Below, one piece after another: positions 1 through 8,541 of a stretch of 64,000 nucleotides of DNA; positions within the stretch are counted from its first letter, which is position 1; the number at the start of each line of letters is the position of its first letter. The translations under genes were made by a program, and so were the position numbers. The notes beneath the pieces are model-generated. The model was not told where the DNA came from. It saw only the letters and a list, made by a program, of their open reading frames with translations, and made no database searches. This DNA comes from Halomonas sp. TA22 (GTDB lineage Bacteria > Pseudomonadota > Gammaproteobacteria > Pseudomonadales > Halomonadaceae). Where the stretch lies: NCBI RefSeq assembly GCF_013009075.1, contig NZ_CP053108.1, positions 1,798,001 through 1,862,000 of the forward strand. The letters run 5' to 3'.

Positions 1-447
1 GGCCTTGGCCTCGAGCGCGGGGTTGCGACCGGCAAAGCACGCCTCGAGCTCCTCGAAACGCTCCAACAGCAGTGCTTTGTCGGCGGGGGTGGAGCGCAGT
101 GCCGCATAATAGGCGGAGATCCCCTCCATTGCATCACGGAACTCGAGGAGGTCGAGATGGAACTCGCCATGGCGCGCCAGCATCTCAAGTAACGGATCGC
201 CATGGCGGGTGTTGAGTTCGCTGGAGACGTAGGTGCCGCCGCCTTGCCGGCTGGAGACCAGGCCGCGTGCAGCAAGCTTCTGAATCGCCTCGCGCAGCGA
301 GGGGCGCGAAACGCCAAAGCGCTCGGCTAGTTCGCGCTCGGGCGGGAGTCGCTGGCCGGGCTTCAGGCTGCCTTCGAGAATCATCGCTTCGAGTCGCTCG
401 GTGATGACATCGGCAATACGGGGTTGGCGAACGGGTTGATAGGCCAT
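1..447 (-). CDS. lldR: GntR/FadR-family transcriptional regulator, LldR-like (partial, runs off window start)
   Basis: The N-terminal 149 codons are present; the C-terminus lies outside the window. Residues about 8-70 form the GntR winged helix ([26 protein letters not shown] is the recognisable block, here cited only as landmark by its core [15 protein letters not shown]). The following residues begin an FCD-type all-helical effector domain ([17 protein letters not shown]). The gene is divergent from the lactate operon starting at 792, and the shared promoter region carries two TTGGT-N3-ACCAA palindromes, the site type bound by the PdhR/LldR/GlcC group. I infer a lactate-responsive repressor or dual regulator of the lld operon. 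The start is the ATG at 447. A PdhR-type regulator is the alternative. Confidence 0.85.
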   Translation of the reverse strand, partial: MAYQPVRQPRIADVITERLEAMILEGSLKPGQRLPPERELAERFGVSRPSLREAIQKLAARGLVSSRQGGGTYVSSELNTRHGDPLLEMLARHGEFHLDLLEFRDAMEGISAYYAALRSTPADKALLLERFEELEACFAGRNPALEAKA

Positions 448-512
448 GCATATCTCTTGAAGGCGGGCACTAAGCGAGACTTTGTCAAAAAACGTCGTCG
501 TCGCCTATTGGA

Positions 513-529
513 AATTGGTATTACCAAAA
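513..529. promoter_or_regulatory. Upstream LldR/PdhR-type operator (O1)
   Basis: The sequence AATTGGTATTACCAAAA contains the perfect inverted repeat TTGGT-ATT-ACCAA. It lies about 66 bases upstream of the divergent regulator's start and about 196 bases (centre to centre) from a second matching site, so one regulator dimer could bind each site. Confidence 0.75.
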
Positions 530-660
530 TAGGCCTGCCGTGCGGAATTGGCAATTATTACCTCCGGCGTTTTAAATGAGTTTTCAATTGCTTAAGTGTG
601 CTTATGCAATCTTGATACCAAAGTATAAGGTGTTGTCGCCTGAAAATTGCCGCAGCGTGT

Positions 661-690
661 TTGACACTTGATGGATGCCCCTCATATGGT
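661..690 (+). promoter_or_regulatory. Candidate sigma-70 promoter of the lld operon
   Basis: A perfect -35 hexamer TTGACA (661-666) is followed after 18 bases by TATGGT (685-690), a 4/6 match to the -10 consensus. The predicted transcript start would fall just before the operator at 709-725, so a bound repressor would block initiation or clearance. The -10 assignment is tentative. Confidence 0.4.
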
Positions 691-708
691 GCATTCACAA
701 TTAAAGTA

Positions 709-725
709 AATTGGTTTTACCAATT
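709..725. promoter_or_regulatory. Promoter-proximal LldR/PdhR-type operator (O2)
   Basis: AATTGGTTTTACCAATT is a perfect 7-base-arm palindrome around a 3-base centre and matches the known consensus of the PdhR/LldR/GlcC regulators. It lies 66 bases upstream of lldE, just downstream of the candidate promoter. Confidence 0.82.
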
Positions 726-791
726 AACCTGACTGTCGGCCTGGCGAACCTTGCGGCTAGCGAAGCGTCGACTACGCCGTGAGGAGACCGC

Positions 792-1562
792 ATGACGTCA
801 GTCAAGCTCTACCCCCCCAAGCCGCAGAAGGTCTACTTCTTCGGTACCTGCCTGATCGATGTCTTCTACCCCCAGGCGGGGCTGGATGGCATTCGCCTGC
901 TCGAGCGCGAAGGCATCGAGGTGATTTTTCCTCAGGAGCAGACCTGCTGTGGCCAGCCGGCCTACACGTCTGGCTACCATGACGAGGCGCGCAAGGTCGC
1001 CGAGGCACAGCTCGAGCTGTTCCCCGAGCCCTGGCCAATCATTGTCCCCTCCGGCTCCTGTGGCGGCATGATGCGCACCCACTATGCGCAGCTCTTCGCC
1101 GGAACGCCTCGGGAGGCTCAGGCGCTATCGGTGGCGGAGCGAGTCTTCGAGCTCACCGAGTTCCTGATCCATGTGTGCCATGTCGTGCTCACCGACAAGG
1201 GCCAGCCCGAGCGTGTCGCGATGCACACCTCATGCAGCGCCCGCCGCGAGATGGGACTGGCCGAGACCGGTCCCAAGCTGCTCGCCCAGCTTGGCCAGGT
1301 GGAGTTGGTGGAGCAGGTGCGCGCTGCGGAGTGCTGCGGCTTTGGTGGGACCTTTGCCGTTCGCCACCCCGAAGTGTCCGCGGCGATGGTCGAGGACAAG
1401 ACCCAGGCCCTCGAGGCGTCTGGCGCCGAGCGCTTCGTGACCTCCGACTGCGGTTGCCTGATGAACATTGCCGGGCGCTTCGAGCATCAGCACCTGGCCG
1501 GTGAGCGGGACAGTCTGGCCGGTGAGCATATTGCAAGCTATCTATGGAGGCGCACCTCATGA
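792..1562 (+). CDS. lldE: L-lactate utilization protein LldE/LutA (cysteine-rich-domain Fe-S protein)
   Basis: This 256-residue protein has two CCG (cysteine-rich) domains of the LutA/LldE/GlpC type. Visible ligands are C20, CC at 52-53, C90 (SGSCGG), C148 (HTSCSARREMG), CC at 181-182 (ECCGFGG) and C220/C222. LutABC-type complexes oxidise L-lactate to pyruvate at the membrane; LldE carries Fe-S or related redox cofactors. A GAGGAG ribosome site sits 6-11 bases ahead of the ATG at 792. It is the first gene of a four-gene operon in which each following start codon overlaps the previous stop (ATGA), indicating translational coupling. Length is typical of the family. Confidence 0.93.
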   Translation: MTSVKLYPPKPQKVYFFGTCLIDVFYPQAGLDGIRLLEREGIEVIFPQEQTCCGQPAYTSGYHDEARKVAEAQLELFPEPWPIIVPSGSCGGMMRTHYAQLFAGTPREAQALSVAERVFELTEFLIHVCHVVLTDKGQPERVAMHTSCSARREMGLAETGPKLLAQLGQVELVEQVRAAECCGFGGTFAVRHPEVSAAMVEDKTQALEASGAERFVTSDCGCLMNIAGRFEHQHLAGERDSLAGEHIASYLWRRTS

Positions 1563-3043
1563 GCGCTCAGAGCGACTCCCTGCATACTTTCACGCCCCAG
1601 GCGTTCCACCGCCAGGCCCACGATGCGCTGGGCAATCCGCAGATTCGCGCCAACTTCCGCCGCGCCATGGATGGTCTCATGGCCAAGCGACGCGATGTCT
1701 TCAGCGATTGGGATCTGGAGACGCTGCGTGAACTAGGTGCCAATATTCGCCTGCGCGCACTGGCCAAGCTGCCGACGCTGCTCGAGCAGCTCGAGGCGAA
1801 CTGCGAGGCGAATGGCATTCGCGTGCACTGGGCGGAGGATGGTGAACAGGCGTGCCGCATCATTCGTGAACTATGCGAAGCGCGTGGCGCCAAGTCGGTG
1901 ATCAAGGGCAAGTCGATGGTCTCCGAGGAGATGCATCTCAACGCCCACCTGGAGGCGGCGGGAATCACTGCGCTTGAGTCGGACCTGGGCGAATACCTGG
2001 TGCAGCTCAACGAGCAGACCCCTTCCCATATCATCATGCCGGCGATCCACCTCAATACCGATGAGATCTCGGCGATCATGCAAGCCAAGACCGGCACCAA
2101 GAAGACCCGTGATGTCGACTACATGACGGCGGCGGCCCGGGCCCAGCTACGCGAGCGCTTCATGGCGGCGGATGTCGGTATCTCCGGGGTCAACTTCGCG
2201 GTGGCCGAAACCGGTACCCTGTGCCTGGTCGAGAACGAAGGCAATGGGCGCATGACCACGGCGGTGCCGCCGATGCATATCGCCGTGACCGGCATCGAAA
2301 AGGTCGTCGAGCGCTTGCGCGACGTGCCGCCGCTCTATGCCCTGTTGACCCGATCGGCCACGGGGCAGCACGTCACCACCTACTTCAACATGATCAGTTC
2401 GCCGCGCAAGCCCGGCGAGCGCGATGGGCCGGAAGAGGTGCATCTGGTGCTGGTCGACAACGGTCGCTCCAGCATCTACCAGGATGATGAGCTGCTCGAC
2501 ACCCTGCGCTGCATTCGCTGCGGGGCGTGCATGAACCACTGTCCCGTTTACACCCGGGTTGGCGGCCACACCTACGGCACCACTTATCCCGGCCCGATCG
2601 GTAGCATTCTCATGCCGCACATGCTGGGGCTCGAGGCTACCAAGGACCTGCCGTCGGCTTCCAGCCTATGTGGCGCCTGTGGCGAAGTGTGTCCGGTGAA
2701 GATTCCGATCCCTGATCTGCTGGTACGCCTGCGCAAGGAGGCGGCGGGCGAAGGGCGTGGCAACGTCAAGGGAGCCGGTGCCAAGCGCAGCCGCAAGGAA
2801 GTGGCGGCCTGGAAAAGTTGGCAATGGCTGGCGACGCACCCCTCGGCCTGGCGCGGTAGCACCAAGCTTGCGGGCAAGTTCAGTGTGCTCACACCCTCGA
2901 GGCTCGGCCCCTGGACTGATCACCGCACCTCGCCCAAGCCCGCAAAGACCTCGCTGCATGTTCTGGTCCAGCAGCACCAGGCGCAGACTGCGCCCTCTGC
3001 AAAGCTCCCAGCGAAGGGTGGTCCCGCTAAGGAGGAGTCATGA
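1559..3043 (+). CDS. lldF: L-lactate utilization iron-sulfur protein LldF/LutB
   Basis: The N-terminal two thirds are the LUD domain (conserved VIKGKSMVSEEMHLN and GVNFAVAETGTL segments). A ferredoxin-like region follows, with ligands C318/C321/C324/C328 (CIRCGACMNHCPVY) and C371/C374/C378 (CGACGEVCP), giving two 4Fe-4S clusters. It is the electron-transfer subunit of the LldEFG lactate oxidase. I chose the ATG at 1559, which overlaps the lldE stop and has GGAGG eight bases upstream, over an ATG at 1544. The C-terminal 90 residues are basic and low in conservation. Length (494 residues) is slightly longer than usual for LutB. Confidence 0.93.
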   Translation: MSAQSDSLHTFTPQAFHRQAHDALGNPQIRANFRRAMDGLMAKRRDVFSDWDLETLRELGANIRLRALAKLPTLLEQLEANCEANGIRVHWAEDGEQACRIIRELCEARGAKSVIKGKSMVSEEMHLNAHLEAAGITALESDLGEYLVQLNEQTPSHIIMPAIHLNTDEISAIMQAKTGTKKTRDVDYMTAAARAQLRERFMAADVGISGVNFAVAETGTLCLVENEGNGRMTTAVPPMHIAVTGIEKVVERLRDVPPLYALLTRSATGQHVTTYFNMISSPRKPGERDGPEEVHLVLVDNGRSSIYQDDELLDTLRCIRCGACMNHCPVYTRVGGHTYGTTYPGPIGSILMPHMLGLEATKDLPSASSLCGACGEVCPVKIPIPDLLVRLRKEAAGEGRGNVKGAGAKRSRKEVAAWKSWQWLATHPSAWRGSTKLAGKFSVLTPSRLGPWTDHRTSPKPAKTSLHVLVQQHQAQTAPSAKLPAKGGPAKEES

Positions 3044-3711
3044 GCGCTCGCGACACTATTCTCAAACGTCTCAGGGAACGCATGGACGGCCCCCTGACGG
3101 CGCCGGAGAGCAACTTCGCGGTCGTGACCCATCGCGGCTGGAGCGGTGAGGAGCGACTCGCACGCTTCGAGGCCATGATCACCTCGGTACATGGCGAGGT
3201 GATTCATGTCACCGACAGCGACTGGACCGCCACCCTTGCCGACGTGTTGAATCGCAAGTCGATTGTACGGTTGGCGCTGGGGCGCGAGCATCCGGTTGCC
3301 TGGGCGGCGCGGGAGGCGCTGGCGGGAAGCGGTATCGAACTGATCGATGTCGATCGAGATGTGGAGAGCTGGAAGCGCGAGCAGTTCGAGCGCGTCGATG
3401 CCGGACTCACTTCGACCCGCGGCGCCATTGCCGAAACCGGCAGCCTATGGCTGTGGCCTACGCCGGATGAGCCGCGCCTGCTGAGCCTGGTGCCGCCGGT
3501 GCATATCGCCGTGCTCGATGCCGATGCCATTGAGGACACTTTCTTCGATGTCATCGAAGCTCACCGCTGGGCCGATGGCATGCCCACCAATGCATTGCTG
3601 ATATCGGGGCCGAGCAAGACCGCCGATATCGAGCAGACGCTCGCCTATGGCGTGCATGGACCCAAGGAATTAGTGGTGCTGGTGCGTCACACCAGCAGGA
3701 AAGGGGCATGA
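3040..3711 (+). CDS. lldG: Lactate utilization protein LldG/LutC (LUD domain)
   Basis: This 223-residue LUD-domain protein has the LutC hallmarks GAIAETGSLWLW and LLSLVPPVHIAV. In the family it is the third, cluster-free subunit of the LutABC/LldEFG lactate-oxidising complex. Its ATG overlaps the lldF stop (ATGA) and a GGAGG site precedes it within the end of lldF. The gene in turn overlaps the next start by four bases, so the whole set is almost certainly one transcript. Confidence 0.92.
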   Translation: MSARDTILKRLRERMDGPLTAPESNFAVVTHRGWSGEERLARFEAMITSVHGEVIHVTDSDWTATLADVLNRKSIVRLALGREHPVAWAAREALAGSGIELIDVDRDVESWKREQFERVDAGLTSTRGAIAETGSLWLWPTPDEPRLLSLVPPVHIAVLDADAIEDTFFDVIEAHRWADGMPTNALLISGPSKTADIEQTLAYGVHGPKELVVLVRHTSRKGA

Positions 3712-6602
3712 ACCGTGAACAGCAAGCATATTACCGCGAGCTGAAGGAAGCGCTGGCCGGAAGCATTCCCGTCGAGCGGCTGATCGACGATCCGCTCAGG
3801 ACCCTGGCCTATGGTACTGATGCCAGCTTCTATCGACTGATACCGCAGCTGATCGTGCGTGTCGAAAGCGAGGAGGAGTTAATCCGGCTTCTGCGCGAGT
3901 GTCAGGTCCGCTCGCTGCCGGTGACGTTCCGTGCGGCCGGTACCTCGCTCTCGGGCCAGGCCGTGACCGATTCGGTGATGGTGTTGCTGGGGCGTGCCTG
4001 GCGCGGGCACGAGATTCTCGACAGTGGCAGGGCGATCCGCCTACAGCCGGGGGTGATCGGTGCGCGAGCCAACCAGTTATTGGCCCCCTTCGGGCGCAAG
4101 ATCGGTCCCGATCCAGCCTCAATCGCGAGCTGCATGATCGGGGGTATCGCCGCCAATAACGCCTCCGGTATGTGCTGCGGCACGGCCCAGAACAGCTACC
4201 GTACCGTGCGTGATATCCGCGTGGTTCTTGCCGACGGTAGTGTGCTGGATACCGCCGAGCCTGCCAGCGTGGCGGAATTTCGCCACACTCATGCCGCGCT
4301 GCTTGATGGCCTCGAGCGGTTGTCGCGCGAGACGCTGGCCAATCGGCCGCTGGCCGAGCGGATTCGCCACAAGTACCGGCTCAAGAACACCACCGGCTAT
4401 GCATTGAACAGCCTGGTGGATTTCACCGACGGCATCGAGATTCTCAAGCACTTGATGATCGGTTCGGAAGGTACGCTCGGCTTTATCAGTGCGATCACCT
4501 ACGACACCGTGATCGACGAGACAGAAAAGGCGGCGGCGCTCGCCTTCTTCGCCGATATGGCCACCACCTGCCGTGCCACCATCGCGCTCAAGCAGACCCA
4601 GGTCTCGGCGGTCGAGTTGATGGATCGAGCGGCACTGCGCTCGGTGCAGGACAAGCCGGGCATGCCGGCAATGCTCAAGACACTGCCCGAGGGTGCGGCG
4701 GCGCTGTTGATCGATGTGCGCGGCAACGACGGTGAGGAGCTCGAGGCGCGGATGCGCAGCGTCCATGAGACTCTGGAGGGGATCAAGACCCTTGAGCCCC
4801 TGGTCTTCACTCGCGAAAGGGCGCTTTACGACCTCTACTGGAAGATTCGCAAGGGGCTGTTCCCCGCCGTGGGCGCCGTGCGTGAGACCGGCACCACCGT
4901 CATCATCGAGGATGTCGCCTTCCCCATCGAGCGCCTCGACGAGGGAGTACTGGCGTTGACCTGGGTTTTCCACAGGTATGGCTATCAGGACGCTATCCTC
5001 TTCGGCCACGCGTTGGAGGGCAACCTGCACTTCGTCTTCCCGCAGGGCTTCGAGAAGCCAGGCGAGGTCGAGCGCTATCAGGCACTGATGGATGAAGTCG
5101 CCCAGTTGGTCGGCGTCGAGTATGGCGGTTCGCTCAAGGCCGAGCACGGTACCGGGCGCAACATGGTGCCTTATGTCGAGCTTGAATGGGGCAGCGATGC
5201 CTACGCCCTGATGTGGGAGATCAAGGCGTTGTTCGATTCCAAGAACCTGCTCAATCCCGAGGTGATCCTGAGCCGCAACCCCAACCTGCATCTGGAGAAC
5301 CTGAAGCCCCTGCCGGCCGCCGATCCGGTGATCGACAAGTGTATCGAGTGCGGTTTCTGCGAGGCGATCTGCCCGTCGAAGGACCTGACGCTGACGCCTC
5401 GCCAGCGTATCGTGATCCGGCGCGAGCTGGCCCGGCTCGAAGCCCTGGGTGAGCGAGCCGGTGAAGAAGAGAGGAGGCGTATCGATCAGCTCTGGCAGGA
5501 GTATACCTATCAGGGGATCGATACCTGTGCTGCGACCGGGCTGTGCGCCACGCAGTGCCCGGTGGGTATCAATACCGGCGATCTGATACGCGATTTGCGT
5601 CATGAGCGCAATCTGGACAAGGCCGGTGTGGCGCGCCTGGTCGGTCGGCACTTCTCCGGCGCCACGCGTTTTGGTAGGGGAGCGCTGAATGTCGCATCCG
5701 GAGCGCAGCGGGTTCTCGGCAACCGCACCATGGGTGTCATTACCCACGGTGTGCGTCGCCTCAGTGGCGAGCGTGTGCCGCAATGGATTCCCGGTCTGCC
5801 GGCCGCCGCCTCGATCAAGATCCTTGGCCGGGAGAGCAAAAGGAGTGCTGCGCCTCGCGACAAGGTGGTCTACCTCCCTTCCTGTGCGACACGCGTGTTC
5901 GGTGCCAGCCGCAATGACGCCCGGGAGTCGCGATCGGTGATGGAGATCACCCTGGCGCTGCTCGACAAGGCAGGATATGAGGTAGTGCTGCCGGCAATGA
6001 TCGGTCACCTCTGCTGCGGCATGGCATTCCAGTCCAATGGCCAATTCGCCGAGGCGGATCACAAGGCGCGCGAACTCAATCGCGAGCTGCTCGTTGCCAG
6101 TCAGAACGGTCGTTATCCGGTGCTCTGCGATACCAGCCCCTGCACGCTGCGCATGCAGGAGACCCTGGATTCGAGACTGACATTGCTAGAGCCGGTGGCC
6201 TTCGCTCACGACTATCTGCTGCCGAGACTGGAGATCACGCCTGCACATGAGCGCATTGCCGTGCATGTCACCTGCTCCAGCACTCGCATGGGGCTCAACG
6301 ACAAGTTCCTGGCACTGGCGCGGGTCTGCGCCGATGAGGTCATCGTGCCGGCCGAGATCCACTGCTGCGGCTTCGCCGGCGACAAGGGCCTCAATACTCC
6401 GGAACTCAATGCCTCAGCGTTGCACACGCTGGCCGAGCAGGTGCAGGGTTGCGAGGCTGGCTACTCCAATTCGCGCACCTGCGAGATTGGACTGAGCGAG
6501 CACGGAGGCATTCCCTATCGCTCGATTCTCTCCCTCATCGACCGGGTAAGTCGGCCAAAAAACCGTGAAATCATGGCTCCTCCCAGCGAGGCGATTATCT
6601 AG
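3708..6602 (+). CDS. FAD-linked, Fe-S-containing D-lactate dehydrogenase (Dld-II/GlcD-GlpC fusion type)
   Basis: The 964-residue protein combines a PCMH-type FAD-binding domain (residues about 40-275; TFRAAGTSLSGQAV, IGGIAANNASGMCCG), a FAD-oxidase C-terminal domain with the FGHALEGNLHFVF and AEHGTGRNM segments (to about 525), a two-cluster ferredoxin region (CIECGFCEAICPSK near 545; CAATGLCATQCPVG near 607) and C-terminal CCG domains (HLCCGMAFQ, VTCSSTRMG, HCCGFAGDKG). This architecture is that of membrane-associated quinone-linked D-lactate dehydrogenases such as Dld-II, and of the related YdiJ. Location as the last gene of the lld operon supports D-lactate as substrate, complementing LldEFG for the L-isomer. 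D-2-hydroxyglutarate is the main alternative substrate. Confidence 0.88.
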   Translation: MNREQQAYYRELKEALAGSIPVERLIDDPLRTLAYGTDASFYRLIPQLIVRVESEEELIRLLRECQVRSLPVTFRAAGTSLSGQAVTDSVMVLLGRAWRGHEILDSGRAIRLQPGVIGARANQLLAPFGRKIGPDPASIASCMIGGIAANNASGMCCGTAQNSYRTVRDIRVVLADGSVLDTAEPASVAEFRHTHAALLDGLERLSRETLANRPLAERIRHKYRLKNTTGYALNSLVDFTDGIEILKHLMIGSEGTLGFISAITYDTVIDETEKAAALAFFADMATTCRATIALKQTQVSAVELMDRAALRSVQDKPGMPAMLKTLPEGAAALLIDVRGNDGEELEARMRSVHETLEGIKTLEPLVFTRERALYDLYWKIRKGLFPAVGAVRETGTTVIIEDVAFPIERLDEGVLALTWVFHRYGYQDAILFGHALEGNLHFVFPQGFEKPGEVERYQALMDEVAQLVGVEYGGSLKAEHGTGRNMVPYVELEWGSDAYALMWEIKALFDSKNLLNPEVILSRNPNLHLENLKPLPAADPVIDKCIECGFCEAICPSKDLTLTPRQRIVIRRELARLEALGERAGEEERRRIDQLWQEYTYQGIDTCAATGLCATQCPVGINTGDLIRDLRHERNLDKAGVARLVGRHFSGATRFGRGALNVASGAQRVLGNRTMGVITHGVRRLSGERVPQWIPGLPAAASIKILGRESKRSAAPRDKVVYLPSCATRVFGASRNDARESRSVMEITLALLDKAGYEVVLPAMIGHLCCGMAFQSNGQFAEADHKARELNRELLVASQNGRYPVLCDTSPCTLRMQETLDSRLTLLEPVAFAHDYLLPRLEITPAHERIAVHVTCSSTRMGLNDKFLALARVCADEVIVPAEIHCCGFAGDKGLNTPELNASALHTLAEQVQGCEAGYSNSRTCEIGLSEHGGIPYRSILSLIDRVSRPKNREIMAPPSEAII

Positions 6603-6705
6603 TCGGAAGGCCCTGCCATGTGTTCGACACAAAAGTGTCAAAAACCGCTTGCGCGGCCCGGGGTAAATCCGTAAAGTACGCATCCGCTGCTGGCGACGAG
6701 CAACG

Positions 6706-8397
6706 TTGCAGGCGGTGGACGTGCAGCAGCGCTACGACGATGTACGACATGACGTGCAGCAGCGCTACGACGATGTACGAGACGACGTAGCAACTCGCTA
6801 TGAAGAAGTTCGAGAGAGTCTACAGGCGCGCCATGACCGTATCGTCGAGGAGTTCAACCTTCGCTACGACGCCTTTCGCAGCGACTTGAAGGCACGCCAT
6901 GAGGATTTCAAGAGCGACGCCGCCGAGCCCTACGGCCTGAATTTCTGGCTCACTCGCCTCGCCGCAGACGAGGTGGAACCCAGAGAGCTGCTCCATATCC
7001 TTGCCGCCTTCAAGGAGTACGAGCGCTATCTGGAGCAGCTCGACAGCAACGAGACCATCGAAGATATTCATCTAAGACTGTTTGCTCGCAGTATCGATCC
7101 TGAAGATAGGGAGTACTGGGCCGGACGACTCGAAGGCGGGGAGTCCACCTTCCGCATCATTCAAGGCATGCTCAATGCGGCTGATGAGCGCGATACCGAG
7201 GCGCATCTGGCACTGCGCGAGATCGCCACCTTCTATTACGAGCAGGTCGGCCTGAAAAATTACGATCCCGAGCAGCTCCTGTTCCAGCAGGGCCTGCGCA
7301 GCAATGACGAGCTCTATGTCGAACTCGCCAGGCTGGATGAGGCTTACGACACACTCGATCTTGCCCAGGCCGGCGAATCCCTCGATGGAAACCCGATCTA
7401 CCGCGCCGTGGTAGGCAATGGGCCACAAACGCTGATGATCGTCACCCAGCAGCATGGCGATGAACCCACCGCCACCGAAGCGGCTCTCTATCTGCTGGAG
7501 TTGATAAGCGCCGACACCCCCATGGCTCAGGCACTGCGCGACGAGGTCACACTGGTGGTCATGCCACGTGTTAACCCCGACGGGGTCGATCGCTGGGAGG
7601 CTCTTATTGCCGTCGAGGCCGATCCCGACGATACCGTCATTCCGCGTCGCAACTCCGCCGATATCGATCTCAATCGCGCCTACGATCCAGATGCCCCGCT
7701 CGACCCCGAGCTCGTGCCCGAGTTCCTGGCCGTTCAGCAGGTGCTAAACACATTCAGGCCCGACCTGTTCCTCGACTATCACAACCAGAACAACTACCTG
7801 AATGCCGAAGGCGAACTCGAGACCATCTCGATCATGTGGCCCACTCACCCCGATGTGGACCCCGCAGTCACCGCCGTCGCCCAGCAGGCGGCACTTGCCG
7901 TGGCAGCGGCCACCGACAAGTTCGCCTACAGCAACCTGTCGCTCTACCCCGGTGGTGAGACGCCTGCCATTGCCCGCAATGGCCTGGCGTTGCAAGACAC
8001 GCCGATCCTGCTTGTGGAGCAGCGTGGCCTGGAGGAGATGCAGCTGGCCGCCTTCGAGGGCCTGGATTACGACTACAGTGCCGTCTCCAGTGCATTGATC
8101 CTGGAGAGCGTGATCAGCATGCTGGGCGTCATCACGGCCATGGCCGACGGCAGCCTGGCGGCATACGACCCCGAGGATGCCTGGCTGATTGCCGAACGCG
8201 GGCAGCGAATCGCCTATGAGGAGATCTATGCCCAGGTCGAGTTCGACCTGAACGAGGCGGAGGAGATGGGCCTGTTCACCGACACGGCGGAACTGGCCTT
8301 CAGCGACGCTGCAGTGGCGATGGAGCCCCCTCTCACTGGAGAAGCGGAGCTTGTCGGGCTCGATACCGTGACGACCACGTGGGACGTGGCCGCCTGA
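6706..8397 (+). CDS. M14-type zinc carboxypeptidase-like protein with N-terminal coiled repeats and DUF4214-like segment
   Basis: No ATG exists near the start; the open frame begins after a TAA at 6664 and candidate starts are TTG 6706, GTG 6715 or GTG 6721. Residues 5-65 are charged heptad-like repeats (DVQQRYDDVRH). Residues about 75-185 resemble DUF4214 (LFARSIDPEDREYWAGRLEGG). From about 225 an M14 peptidase fold follows: zinc ligands HGDE (H250, E253) and DYHNQ (H359), a DLNRAYD substrate-binding segment, and a probable catalytic glutamate E438 (LLVEQRG). There is no signal peptide. The C-terminus contains ELVG 12 residues from the end, as do two S-layer-like proteins in the window, so type I secretion is possible. 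The true N-terminus and the substrate are unknown. Confidence 0.75.
   Translation: MQAVDVQQRYDDVRHDVQQRYDDVRDDVATRYEEVRESLQARHDRIVEEFNLRYDAFRSDLKARHEDFKSDAAEPYGLNFWLTRLAADEVEPRELLHILAAFKEYERYLEQLDSNETIEDIHLRLFARSIDPEDREYWAGRLEGGESTFRIIQGMLNAADERDTEAHLALREIATFYYEQVGLKNYDPEQLLFQQGLRSNDELYVELARLDEAYDTLDLAQAGESLDGNPIYRAVVGNGPQTLMIVTQQHGDEPTATEAALYLLELISADTPMAQALRDEVTLVVMPRVNPDGVDRWEALIAVEADPDDTVIPRRNSADIDLNRAYDPDAPLDPELVPEFLAVQQVLNTFRPDLFLDYHNQNNYLNAEGELETISIMWPTHPDVDPAVTAVAQQAALAVAAATDKFAYSNLSLYPGGETPAIARNGLALQDTPILLVEQRGLEEMQLAAFEGLDYDYSAVSSALILESVISMLGVITAMADGSLAAYDPEDAWLIAERGQRIAYEEIYAQVEFDLNEAEEMGLFTDTAELAFSDAAVAMEPPLTGEAELVGLDTVTTTWDVAA
6718..6816 (+). repeat. Three 33-base tandem repeats in the 5' end of the M14-like gene
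   Basis: Units 6718-6750 and 6751-6783 share 30 identical consecutive bases and encode DVQQRYDDVR; the third unit (6784-6816) has diverged in sequence but keeps the periodicity (DVATRYEEVRE). The 11-residue period fits an extended coiled coil. Near-identical units imply recent duplication and possible length variation. Confidence 0.9.
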
Positions 8398-8403
8398 TAC
8401 GAC

Positions 8404-8430
8404 AGCGCCCAACCGAGAGAGTTGGGCGCT
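8404..8430 (+). terminator. Hairpin after the M14-like gene
   Basis: Perfect 10-base stem AGCGCCCAAC / GTTGGGCGCT with a 7-base loop, 7 bases after the stop codon. No T-run follows, so it may be a Rho-aided terminator or an mRNA-stabilising hairpin. Confidence 0.5.
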
Positions 8431-8541
8431 ACTCAGCAATCCATTTCAATCGTTCAGGGTTAGCCAGTAATAGAGCGCACAAAGTACAGAGCTTGCTAGA
8501 ATAGCGGCCAATTTTTGCCATACCCCGGACGGACCCCTCGG

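Noticed and set aside
4119-6062. 647-codon open frame antisense to the D-lactate dehydrogenase gene
   Set aside because: It mirrors the codon structure of a clear GC-rich gene on the other strand, has no ribosome site and no recognisable domain.
6626-6639. GACAC-AAAA-GTGTC inverted repeat between the D-lactate dehydrogenase and M14-like genes
   Set aside because: Stem of only five bases with no T-run; too weak to call a terminator or operator.
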